Shown piece by piece: positions 8,095 to 14,282 of a stretch of 20,077 nucleotides of DNA (the stretch's first letter is position 1; each line of letters opens with the position of its first letter). Below the pieces are notes generated by a model, which searched no databases, was not told the origin of the DNA, and saw nothing but the letters and a program-made list of their open reading frames with translations. Source of the stretch: a virus. The translations under genes and the position numbers were made by a program. The DNA lies in IMG/VR virus record IMGVR_UViG_3300038701_000335, positions 1 to 20,077 of that record; one strand, given 5' to 3'.

Positions 8095-8453
8095 TACGGC
8101 AGCAACTCCAGCGACAGAGATACTTTCCAATGACCAGTTGGACCGGCAGCGTTGATCAACTGCATCTCTGGCGGCTCCATGAAGCGGAATGTCTTGGTCG
8201 ACTTGTCGAGCGGATCGTTCATCGTGAACTCACCAGCACCTTCACCCAGCGTCGTGCTGTAGAACGTCTCAAACGTGTCACGCTGCCCCTTGGTCAGCGT
8301 CATCGTGCCAGTCAGATATCGCGACGTGGCTGTGAACCGTTTGCGTTGCTTGGCTGGTCCTGCGTCATTCGCAGTCCGGATGAAGCCCTGTTGGCGGCGA
8401 TCCGTTATCCCAAGTTCCATGTATCCCGGAAGGGACGCAGGCCATGCTGACAT
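8094..8453 (-). CDS. gpM-like minor tail protein
   Basis: This protein has 119 residues. The N-terminus (SAWPASLPGYMELG) and the stretch AGPAKQRKRFTATSRY are familiar from tail-tip proteins encoded straight after the tape measure in many proteobacterial phages. The middle and C-terminus (TKGQRDTFETFYSTTLGEGAGEFTMNDP, ending HWKVSLSLELLP) fit the pattern of lambda gpM: a helix presenting an F-x-x-F face, an F-rich loop with a Pro, and a final beta strand. The assignment rests on these patterns and on its place before the DUF1833 and NlpC/P60 genes. It shares 1 base with the next gene. Its 5' end overlaps a promoter-like element that points the other way, toward the lipoprotein gene. Confidence 0.75.
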   Translation of the reverse strand: MSAWPASLPGYMELGITDRRQQGFIRTANDAGPAKQRKRFTATSRYLTGTMTLTKGQRDTFETFYSTTLGEGAGEFTMNDPLDKSTKTFRFMEPPEMQLINAAGPTGHWKVSLSLELLP

Positions 8454-8475
8454 GTTTGCTATTCCCGGTTAAGAT
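8447..8475 (+). promoter_or_regulatory. Predicted sigma70-type promoter for the lipoprotein gene
   Basis: CTGACA at 8447-8452 (5 of 6 to the -35 consensus) is followed after exactly 17 bases by TAAGAT at 8470-8475 (4 of 6 to the -10 consensus). Transcription would start near 8482, about 23 bases before the ATG of the lipoprotein. It is the only promoter-like element I can support in the window, and it lies in front of the only plus-strand gene. It also overlaps the first codons of the gpM-like gene on the other strand. Confidence 0.6.
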
Positions 8476-8490
8476 CCATCCAGACTTGAT

Positions 8491-8496
8491 GGAGAG
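8491..8496 (+). promoter_or_regulatory. Ribosome binding site of the lipoprotein gene
   Basis: GGAGAG lies 8-10 bases before the ATG at 8505. It decides the start: the in-frame ATG at 8514 has no such site. Confidence 0.65.
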
Positions 8497-8504
8497 ATTT
8501 TCAA

Positions 8505-8801
8505 ATGCGCCACATGATTGGATTTGTAGCGGCAATCGCATTAGCAGGGTGCGCATCTGCTCCACCCCGGTTTAACCTCGCGCCAAAAGACAGAGTAAAA
8601 GTCCGAGATGTAACTGTTTCTGTTCAGCAACGAGGCGTTGAGGCTTATGCTCAGGTCGTTGCAACCGATGGCCTAATTCGAGTTTACGATGATTTCGAAG
8701 ACATCGATATTCTGAGGGAAGCAATCGAAACTTCGACCGGATGCAGTGTCGAGAACCAGACCACACGGGAAGGCACAATGTTGGCTGATCTTGCCTGCTA
8801 A
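8505..8801 (+). CDS. Small outer-membrane lipoprotein, moron-type gene
   Basis: This 98-residue gene is the only convincing one on the plus strand. Residues 1-15 are a lipoprotein signal peptide with lipobox L13-A14-G15-C16, so Cys16 would be lipidated; the +2 residue is Ala, which by the E. coli rule favours the outer membrane. The mature 83 residues are soluble and mixed alpha/beta, with two more cysteines (in TGCSVEN and at the last residue) that could pair. It has its own promoter-like element and ribosome binding site. A hand count over 8581-8700 gives about 47% G+C, against roughly 57% over 8161-8220 in the neighbour. Its stop overlaps the tape measure stop by 4 bases, tail to tail. Such lone, oppositely directed lipoproteins in tail clusters are often expressed from the prophage; known examples block receptors or superinfection. 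I do not recognise the family, so the function is inference. Confidence 0.78.
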   Translation: MRHMIGFVAAIALAGCASAPPRFNLAPKDRVKVRDVTVSVQQRGVEAYAQVVATDGLIRVYDDFEDIDILREAIETSTGCSVENQTTREGTMLADLAC

Positions 8802-10939
8802 CGCCGTGTCGTCGGCTGGCTTAGCTGAAACGTCTGCTTGATTGCCTTATGGACACGCCCGCCTCCTGCAACACTTCTGGCGACAGCTTGTTCAACCATG
8901 ATTTCGAGGTTGGGCCCTTTTTGTTCTGCTGAGATATCCGCACCGGACGTGTTCGTGATGTTGACAATCACTGGTGATCCGGTCCCAGACGCAGCAACCC
9001 CGAGCTTTCCACCTGGACCGCGCGACAGCGGCATGATGGCCTCTGGACCAGCCTCGCCCATCAACCCTGTGCCATTCGACATTGGGAACGTTGTCGGGCC
9101 TGAAACGATCCCACCTGATGCGAACGGCGTGACGCGGCCGGACGAAAAAACTCCACCCTTTGCAAAGCCTGCAGGCAGTGAACTGGCAGCGCTCGCAGAA
9201 GCTGCTGAACTGCCCGAGCTTGTCAGCAATCCGGCAATCCCATCGGCGCTGACTCCGATCAGGTCGTTAAACGCACCACCCAGTGGACCTTTTCCAAGTG
9301 CAGCATTCGCAGCCAGTTCCAGAAGCTGAAGTCCGATTGCTTTGAGCGCATCCTCGAAGGATTCTGCGTTCTTCACTGCGTTGATGAACTTGTCCGAAGT
9401 CGATTTAATCGAGTTGGCAAGGTCTTCCTGTTCCTTTTTGGCGGCCTTTGATGCCTCTTTGACTTTCTCCAGAGCTTCGGCTTCGTCGAAGATCGCGAGT
9501 GTCAGTTGCTGCGTTTGATCCGCAAGTTCGTTCGCGCGCTGAATCTCTTCTGCAGTCGCTGCGGTTCCATCTTTCTGTGCGGCGTTGAGCAGTTCGCGAA
9601 CCAGCCTTTCTCGGTCGAATGCTGCCGATAGTTCCTCGGCTGCACGTTCGGTCAGACCTATCTTCTGACGCTCGACCTCCAGAGCATCGATGCGATCTTG
9701 AACACGTTCGATTTGCTGTGGGAACTGATCGCGTTTTTGTCTGGACCGCCCACCGCGTCGTTTTCGCTTTGGTCTGTTGCGTCGGGTTATCTCGGAGGTG
9801 ACGCTGGATGATACTGCCACTGGCAGGCCGAACAGTTTGTCTTCAGCAGCGATGTCAGGACGTCTGCTCAGCAGGAACGATTGGGTCTCAAACGCCACCC
9901 GTGCAGCTCGCGCCGCTGCCTGAAGCTCTTCCTTCAAAACAGCAGCCTGATCGATGAACCTGCCAGTCTCGTCTGCACCGTTAGAAATTGCTTCCGAGAG
10001 ACGGTCTGCCGTCGCAGTTGCTTCAATCGTCTTTAGATCAAGATTGGACATCTGCTTGACTGCTTGAAAAATCTCTGCTGGAAGATCCTCCAATCGCACA
10101 CCATAGGCATCCAGTTGGCCGTTGATCTCGGCCCAAACTTCCCTCTTTTCTTGAAGCGTGTCGGCACCTTCGAATGCCAGCAGAGCTTTGTTCAGCGCCC
10201 GTGCTTGATCGATCGTTATTCCGAACGCTTCACTGAGCGGTTGCAGCGCGTTCAGCAATTGCTCCGTCCGACGCGCGGCCTCTCCAGGGTTGAATTCTTC
10301 AATCTGTTTGATCTGCTCTTCGCGTCCCGGCACGGTCAACTCATCGAACAAACCAGACATGGTTTCGGTAAGGCTTTCGACTTTGCGCCGCACATCTTCG
10401 ACAGCCAGCCCAGACAACTCGACCCTCAGACGATTCACCTCGTCAGCATTCTCACCAAATCGTTCAGTCAGCTCTTCAGTGCTAAGGGAGAGAAGCTCCT
10501 GCGCGTCACGGGCGGCACTGTGCGCCGCAGTAAGCCCTTTCATGGCCTCCTTTGACATCTTTGCCGCATCGGCGGATTCGAAAAACGACGACGCAACGGC
10601 ACCAGTCACGGCAGCAAGAATACCAAGCGTGACGCCTGCAGGACCAAACACCGACAGGATTTGCGGCCCCTGTTGTGAGAAGATACGCAGCGCGTCCGTT
10701 CCCATTTCTGCCTGAACTGCAACGTCCTGGATCTGCTGGCCAAAGTTGATGAAACTCGCCCGACCCTGCCGCGAAAATTCGAAACGGGTAGACCGGCTGA
10801 CACGCTGCTGCATCTGTGCTGCGCGTTTTTCAATCGCAGCGGACTGTCGACTATGCACCTGTCGAGCTCGAACCATTCCAGATTCAAAACGCCCTGTAGT
10901 GGCGTCAATCCGAACGTTGAGGTGTGCAGCTTCATCCAT
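8798..10939 (-). CDS. Tail tape measure protein
   Basis: This 713-residue protein has tape-measure features: an alpha-helical body, a hydrophobic stretch at about residues 93-120 (PAGVTLGILAAVTGAVASSF), coiled-coil regions rich in Glu, Lys and Ala, and a Gly-rich C-terminal segment (AKGGVFSSG, FASGGIVSG, GLMGEAGPEAIMPLS) found in many phage tape measures. These proteins fix tail length and are ejected with the DNA. By the rough family rule of 1.5 angstrom per residue the tail would be near 105 nm. A very basic patch lies at about 381-403 (RRNRPKRKRRGGRSRQKR). The ATG overlaps the end of the upstream -1 frame by 8 bases. The stop overlaps the convergent lipoprotein gene by 4 bases. Confidence 0.92.
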   Translation of the reverse strand: MDEAAHLNVRIDATTGRFESGMVRARQVHSRQSAAIEKRAAQMQQRVSRSTRFEFSRQGRASFINFGQQIQDVAVQAEMGTDALRIFSQQGPQILSVFGPAGVTLGILAAVTGAVASSFFESADAAKMSKEAMKGLTAAHSAARDAQELLSLSTEELTERFGENADEVNRLRVELSGLAVEDVRRKVESLTETMSGLFDELTVPGREEQIKQIEEFNPGEAARRTEQLLNALQPLSEAFGITIDQARALNKALLAFEGADTLQEKREVWAEINGQLDAYGVRLEDLPAEIFQAVKQMSNLDLKTIEATATADRLSEAISNGADETGRFIDQAAVLKEELQAAARAARVAFETQSFLLSRRPDIAAEDKLFGLPVAVSSSVTSEITRRNRPKRKRRGGRSRQKRDQFPQQIERVQDRIDALEVERQKIGLTERAAEELSAAFDRERLVRELLNAAQKDGTAATAEEIQRANELADQTQQLTLAIFDEAEALEKVKEASKAAKKEQEDLANSIKSTSDKFINAVKNAESFEDALKAIGLQLLELAANAALGKGPLGGAFNDLIGVSADGIAGLLTSSGSSAASASAASSLPAGFAKGGVFSSGRVTPFASGGIVSGPTTFPMSNGTGLMGEAGPEAIMPLSRGPGGKLGVAASGTGSPVIVNITNTSGADISAEQKGPNLEIMVEQAVARSVAGGGRVHKAIKQTFQLSQPTTRR

Positions 10940-11174
10940 CTGGGTAACGCTCCATCAAATCGTCGAGTTCTTTGATTGCCTCTGGGCTGATGTCGGGGCC
11001 GTCGTCATGACCTTGAGCCATCAGCCAGCCTGATAACGCCGCCTCGAAATCCAAGAGGGTACAAGCTCTGACCTCCCACGGCCGCCAGCCCATAGCGCCA
11101 CCCATCTTGATGTAAGGGTCGATCAGGAAGCGGCTGCTTCCTCCTTCGTCGCCTTTTCCGGGGCGGCGTCGGCT
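10932..11174 (-). CDS. gpT-like C-terminal extension of the tail assembly chaperone, reached by -1 frameshift
   Basis: This frame is open for 80 codons from the slippery site at 11174-11180 to a TGA at 10932-10934. Its first in-frame ATG is at 11105 and has no ribosome binding site, so a frameshift from the gene above is the likelier way in; the fusion would be 184 residues. The last 60 residues (MGGAMGWRPWEVRA, then DFEAALSGWLMAQG) fit the short tail-chaperone pattern seen after gp10 in GTA-like clusters (GW-P-E-- ... E-A-L-G). In lambda the same arrangement gives gpG and gpGT, which bind the tape measure before the tube forms. The frame overlaps the tape measure start by 8 bases. The gene was too short and lacked a good start, so automatic callers would probably miss it. 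Confidence 0.75.
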   Translation of the reverse strand, partial: SRRRPGKGDEGGSSRFLIDPYIKMGGAMGWRPWEVRACTLLDFEAALSGWLMAQGHDDGPDISPEAIKELDDLMERYPDG

Positions 11175-11485
11175 TTTCCCGACGATTCAATCCCGAAGAA
11201 TGACATCAGAAGTTTACGAGCACCGGTTGCGGCTGCCTGAAAGCCAGCGTCTTCGACAATCTGGTCGTAGGACACGTTAAGACCGGCACCCGAGATCCCT
11301 GCTTCAACAACAACACGAACATCGCGCGCGCTGTAGATGTTTGTCGCAAGCTGGTTCAGGACGTTGGCAGGGAGGAACGGCACAGGCGGCGATGAACTGT
11401 CGTCTGCGGGGATATCTTCCATCGCCCCGAGGGTAAGGCGCAGTTTATACGCCTTTTTCCCTTTGATCGTGACGTCACCCCTCAT
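11123..11485 (-). CDS. Tail assembly chaperone, GTA-gp10-like (gpG position)
   Basis: This 120-residue protein lies between the tail tube and tape measure genes, the standard place for the chaperone that coats the tape measure. Residues 1-20 (RGDVTIKGKKAYKLRLTLGA) match the opening strand pattern of the GTA gp10 family, where L-R-L-T-L-G-A is a hallmark. The middle (SARDVRVVVEAGISGAGLNV) keeps the family helix, and the C-terminal 25 residues are low-complexity and rich in Lys, Glu and Ala. That tail contains the slippery heptamer, so a fraction of ribosomes should continue into the downstream frame. The start overlaps the tail tube stop as TGATG. Confidence 0.82.
   Translation of the reverse strand: MRGDVTIKGKKAYKLRLTLGAMEDIPADDSSSPPVPFLPANVLNQLATNIYSARDVRVVVEAGISGAGLNVSYDQIVEDAGFQAAATGARKLLMSFFGIESSGKADAAPEKATKEEAAAS
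11174..11180 (-). promoter_or_regulatory. Programmed -1 frameshift slippery heptamer
   Basis: The minus strand reads G GGA AAA, in the gene's own frame (codons 103 and 104, Gly-Lys). This is the canonical X-XXY-YYZ form and differs from the lambda G/GT heptamer GGGAAAG only in the last base. Slipping back by one base leads into a frame with no stop for 80 codons, ending at the tape measure start. A 6-base inverted repeat (11167-11172 with 11179-11184) encloses the site. Confidence 0.75.
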
Positions 11486-11910
11486 CAGGTTTCAGCCACG
11501 AACACTGGAGCGCCAGAAAGCTGCAGTGTCAGCGAGAACCCGGAAGCGCCGTCATACGGACCTTCAAACGTCATGTCCGTGATCACGAAAGCCGCGGTCC
11601 AAGTCCCAACATTCGGAACGACGATTTCCATGTTGCGGATCACTCCGGTCGCGAAATCGTCGTAGAGACTTTGGATTGGCTCAAATGCCTTACCGATCCC
11701 GTTTCCGCTGATCGTCCCGGACTTCGGTCCTGTGATGAACGTCTGCCAGATCTCACCATTGGTGTCGACGTCGTCAGCAGTGGTAACATCGATGGGGTTT
11801 CCGTTGATCGACCATGTCGAGCTCTGAAGTGCTCCAACGGTCGTGAACACCTCCGGATCAGCGCCATCGCCGCGCTTGATCAGCAGCTTTGAACCACGTT
11901 GTGCGGCCAT
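11485..11910 (-). CDS. Major tail tube protein
   Basis: This 141-residue protein is of the TP901-1 / GTA major tail protein type. Hallmarks are the opening MAAQRGSKLLIKRGDG, the VGALQSSTWSINGNPIDVTTAD segment (the family has a conserved S-I-N-G/P--D-V-T), and a C-terminal beta stretch (GFSLTLQLSGAPVF). Such proteins stack as hexamers into the tube through which DNA passes. It starts 1 base after the previous stop, with AGGAG 6 bases before the ATG, one of the better ribosome binding sites in the tail module. That fits the need for many copies. Confidence 0.9.
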   Translation of the reverse strand: MAAQRGSKLLIKRGDGADPEVFTTVGALQSSTWSINGNPIDVTTADDVDTNGEIWQTFITGPKSGTISGNGIGKAFEPIQSLYDDFATGVIRNMEIVVPNVGTWTAAFVITDMTFEGPYDGASGFSLTLQLSGAPVFVAET

Positions 11911-11911
11911 G

Positions 11912-12358
11912 TCAGTCTCCTATGGTTTCAGGTGTTGATGCCTGGAGCCGGACCCGGAAACGGGTTGTCAGCACCACGGCTGTTTTCTCAGCGAGTTCAC
12001 CGAGGTTCATTGTGGCAGACGATGGAAAGAGGAAGATCACTCCGCTGCCATCATCCCAGATCCCACCGGTAGCGTTTAAGATTCTGCTCTCAATTTGAGC
12101 GGCGATGTCATCCAGCTTGTCGTCGACACCTTCGTCACCCAGATCCCAGATAGATACGTCAACCTGTATGTCACGATCAGTCTCGACATCAGTGTTGTCC
12201 AACGGCCCGATAGTCTCGGTCGGTGTCGTGATCTGAATTGCCGGCAACTCGCTGGCTGAAAACGGATCTGTTCGGATGCCATGAACGCCTTCAACGGCCG
12301 TCATACCTGCCAGAGCAGTCTTGAAGGCGTCTCTGACTTGCTGGCGAACGTGGCTCAT
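11912..12358 (-). CDS. Tail terminator-like protein (gpU-like)
   Basis: This 148-residue protein lies between the FII-like gene and the tail tube gene. The layout fits lambda gpU: an N-terminal helix (VRQQVRDAFKTALAGM), a short loop, a PAIQI strand after an acidic turn (SELPAIQITTP), an Asp-rich loop, a second strand (RDIQVDVSIWDL), then a long helix (VDDKLDDIAAQIESRIL). gpU caps the tail and joins it to the head. Lambda has gpZ between FII and U; no separate gpZ exists here, so this protein could combine or replace those roles. The ATG overlaps the previous stop as ATGA. Assignment rests on order and pattern rather than strong identity. Confidence 0.7.
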   Translation of the reverse strand: MSHVRQQVRDAFKTALAGMTAVEGVHGIRTDPFSASELPAIQITTPTETIGPLDNTDVETDRDIQVDVSIWDLGDEGVDDKLDDIAAQIESRILNATGGIWDDGSGVIFLFPSSATMNLGELAEKTAVVLTTRFRVRLQASTPETIGD

Positions 12359-12657
12359 TCAATGGACCTCAACGGGATGCGCGTCATACCCTTGTCGCCG
12401 GGGACTGGATGCGCTGCTCGGAAAGTGATGCCACCGACTTCGATCCGATCGTCCCGCGTGACATTGCTGACATCCGCGGTACGGGCAGAAAGATACGCCT
12501 CAGAACTGATCGCTCCGGGGTCGACCAAGTCGTCATCACTGGACCGCCGAAAGATCGCATCGATCTCATAGCGAGCCCCGTATTTCGGGAGAATGGTGAC
12601 GGCCTGGCCGAACGCTGCAATCGCTGGCTTGTTCACCAGTTCGTCGAAGTCGACCAC
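12355..12657 (-). CDS. Head-tail attachment protein, FII-like
   Basis: This 100-residue protein is close in length to lambda gpFII (117), which sits on the finished head so that the tail can dock. The start MVDFDELVNKPAIAAFGQAV parallels the FII opening (M-A-D-F-D-N-L-F---I). Then comes a VTILPKYGARYEIDAIFRR segment (the family has a --G----I-GVF- strand), a variable middle, and a C-terminal DRIEVGGITFRAAHPVPGD beta hairpin that fits a D-L-I-G---F-V pattern. It follows the coiled-coil gene after 3 bases and overlaps the next gene by 4 bases (ATGA). Confidence 0.82.
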   Translation of the reverse strand: MVDFDELVNKPAIAAFGQAVTILPKYGARYEIDAIFRRSSDDDLVDPGAISSEAYLSARTADVSNVTRDDRIEVGGITFRAAHPVPGDKGMTRIPLRSIE

Positions 12658-12660
12658 CCG

Positions 12661-13116
12661 CTACTTCTTTGCTTTGTTTTCAGGCTTCGTTTTGCCGTCG
12701 CCCGAGTTCGTTTCCTCGTTCTCGCCGTCGCCGGTGGCATCTGGCTGCGTGGCGGCCTCAAGATCAGATTTCAGCGAATCGACCTCTTTCTCGAATTCAC
12801 CGACGGCTTCTTTCGCTTCAAGTAGCAACCGATCAGCCTCGGCCTTTTCAGACGTAAGTTTCTGTTGCTCTTTGCGCAGGTCAGCCAAGGCCTTCTGCGA
12901 TTCATCAAGAGCAGCTTTCACTTCCGATAACTCGACACTTTGATCGACGATTTGCTCTTCTGTCGCTTCGTCTTCAATTACGTGGCCGAGATGTTTTTTG
13001 ACGAGATCAGCCGCGAAATCTTCTGGAACGTTTCCGGACCACCCTGCAGGCAGGATGCGCTTCTGGTTGTTCTCCAGTTCGTAAGAAACTTCAGCATAGA
13101 CTTTGACTTTTGGCAT
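12661..13116 (-). CDS. Coiled-coil protein in the gpFI position, function unknown
   Basis: This protein has 151 residues from the ATG at 13116, which has an AGGAGGG site upstream; the open frame reaches further, but that part has no ribosome binding site and overlaps the capsid gene. Residues 1-50 (ELENNQKRILPAGWSGNVPEDFAADLVKKHLG) form a small segment resembling the end of lambda gpFI and other phage proteins, where P-G--- ... V------A--L----G is common. Residues 58-118 are a predicted coiled coil with regular Leu and Glu spacing (EVKAALDESQKALADL). The last 35 residues are disordered, rich in Asp, Glu, Asn and Lys. gpFI speeds up packaging by helping the terminase engage the prohead, and position suggests a similar job. 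It could equally be a scaffold or decoration factor. Confidence 0.7.
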   Translation of the reverse strand: MPKVKVYAEVSYELENNQKRILPAGWSGNVPEDFAADLVKKHLGHVIEDEATEEQIVDQSVELSEVKAALDESQKALADLRKEQQKLTSEKAEADRLLLEAKEAVGEFEKEVDSLKSDLEAATQPDATGDGENEETNSGDGKTKPENKAKK

Positions 13117-13134
13117 GACGCCCTCCTGTTTGGA

Positions 13135-13155
13135 GCGGGCCCCGAAGGGCCACGC
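13135..13155 (-). other. GC-rich UUCG hairpin after the capsid gene
   Basis: On the minus strand GGCCC (13151-13147), TTCG (13146-13143) and GGGCC (13142-13138) form a 5-base stem. It extends by GCG (13155-13153) with CGC (13137-13135) across one bulged base (13152). It begins 2 bases after the capsid stop codon. No U-run follows, so it is not a classic terminator; an RNA-stability or processing role is possible. Confidence 0.6.
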
Positions 13156-13157
13156 TG

Positions 13158-14195
13158 TTAGTTGGACGAGTGACCGCGAACGAGGACCGCAGGACGCATG
13201 CAGACAGGAAGGCTGTTGAACTGTGCCATAACATCCACCCACTGGTCATATTTCGGATCCGGTGCGGTCTTAGCGTAATAGTCACGGCCTGGCGTGTTCA
13301 CGGTCTCCATGAAGTCGGCTGGAGCGTTGAACATGCGGAAGGTTGATCGCGTTCCGACGGGGAAGAATCTCGCGTCTCCGTCTGGCACGAATGCTTGCGT
13401 GGTGATTGAGCCATCTTCTTGAGGGACACCTGCAGATCCGAGGTATTTCTCAAACATGACGCCTTGGTACAGGAAACCATCTGTGACGTCGTCACGTTGC
13501 GGGTTCGGACCACTGTTGAAGTCGTCGTATGCGCGCTTGACGTCTTCGAACTGAAGCAACTTGTCCATCCACTGCTGTGAGGCCAAGCAATGGACACCTG
13601 TCATCATGTCGCCGAGAAGATTCAGCGTGATGTGGTCTTTGACCTCGCGAACCTTTCCAGCAACATCGGTCGAGGCTGTGCCCAACGTGAAGTCGACAAC
13701 CTTCTGGGAAACGCCGAACTCGGTGAACATCGAATGGATCAGAGACCCGTCCGCGTCACGAACTTCACCGCGCAATGCGCCAGCTCGAAGGTATTCCTTC
13801 GTGATGTCACTTGCGGATCGAATATCCTCGAGGCGGTCATTGACCTCGTCCATGACCTGCATCAACTCGGTCTCTTCGCCAAAGGCTCGGATTCCCGAAA
13901 CATCGTCAGCAGTGATCCGGCTTTCCCGTGCGAAGCGGCGAGCACGGAAGTCACGCATGACTCGCTTTCCGCGTTCTTGCGGAGGGATTGGAGAACCCCG
14001 CTCCGATGACTGGATCAGCGACAGTACACCGTTCTTGGATTCGATCTGGAAGCCAGGCGTTCGAACTGGTTTCGGCGTGAACAGGTTCATTTCGCCAATA
14101 CGTCCGAACTGGTTTGGAATTACCCGGATTGCCTCACCCATCGCTCGGGTGTTGAAGGCGTCCGGATTCGCACGAAAAATGTCGAGAGTAGCCAT
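13158..14195 (-). CDS. E: Major capsid protein, lambda gpE type
   Basis: This 345-residue protein is the length of lambda gpE (341) and clearly of that family. Family-like segments include the opening DIFRANPDAFNTRAMGEAIR, then FTPKPVRTPGFQIESKNGVL, the P-P-Q-E-R-G run (IPPQERGKRVMRDFRARRF), and the central DVNDR-type helix (MDEVNDRLEDIRSASD). It folds into the shell subunit of the icosahedral head; 400 or more copies are needed per head in lambda. Expression must be high, and it has the strongest ribosome binding site seen (AGGAGGG, 4 bases before the ATG). Unusually, both sides of the gene carry stable UUCG hairpins, and 87 bases separate it from the decoration gene, the longest gap in the head cluster. 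Confidence 0.95.
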   Translation of the reverse strand: MATLDIFRANPDAFNTRAMGEAIRVIPNQFGRIGEMNLFTPKPVRTPGFQIESKNGVLSLIQSSERGSPIPPQERGKRVMRDFRARRFARESRITADDVSGIRAFGEETELMQVMDEVNDRLEDIRSASDITKEYLRAGALRGEVRDADGSLIHSMFTEFGVSQKVVDFTLGTASTDVAGKVREVKDHITLNLLGDMMTGVHCLASQQWMDKLLQFEDVKRAYDDFNSGPNPQRDDVTDGFLYQGVMFEKYLGSAGVPQEDGSITTQAFVPDGDARFFPVGTRSTFRMFNAPADFMETVNTPGRDYYAKTAPDPKYDQWVDVMAQFNSLPVCMRPAVLVRGHSSN

Positions 14196-14230
14196 GAAGC
14201 CCTCCTATGTTTCGACAGATTGATGATGTT

Positions 14231-14247
14231 CCGGCAATACCCGCCGG
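14231..14247 (-). other. Small inverted repeat in the leader of the capsid gene
   Basis: CCGGC and GCCGG pair over 5 bases around a 7-base loop. The repeat lies between the UUCG hairpin and the capsid start. It is short, and a functional role is uncertain. Confidence 0.35.
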
Positions 14248-14260
14248 TGAGGCGATGAAG

Positions 14261-14278
14261 CCGCGCCCGAAGGCGCGG
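14261..14278 (-). other. GC-rich UUCG hairpin upstream of the capsid gene
   Basis: On the minus strand a perfect 7-base stem (CCGCGCC with GGCGCGG) closes on the loop TTCG. The C(UUCG)G tetraloop is exceptionally stable in RNA. It begins 4 bases after the decoration-protein stop and stands 66 bases before the capsid ATG. There is no U-run after it, so termination is unlikely. It may protect the capsid message or guide its processing. Confidence 0.65.
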
Positions 14279-14282
14279 GATG

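Noticed and set aside
11005-11190. 61-codon minus-strand frame over the chaperone junction
   Set aside because: It is the third frame of the same segment, very rich in Arg and Pro, and competes with the -1 frame that is entered from a canonical slippery site and encodes a chaperone-like segment.
13135-13155. Rho-independent terminator after the capsid gene
   Set aside because: The stem is good but no run of T follows on the minus strand, and essential head-tail genes lie immediately downstream.
13117-13242. N-terminal extension of the coiled-coil protein
   Set aside because: It runs through the UUCG hairpin and into the capsid gene; the ATG at 13116 has an AGGAGGG site.
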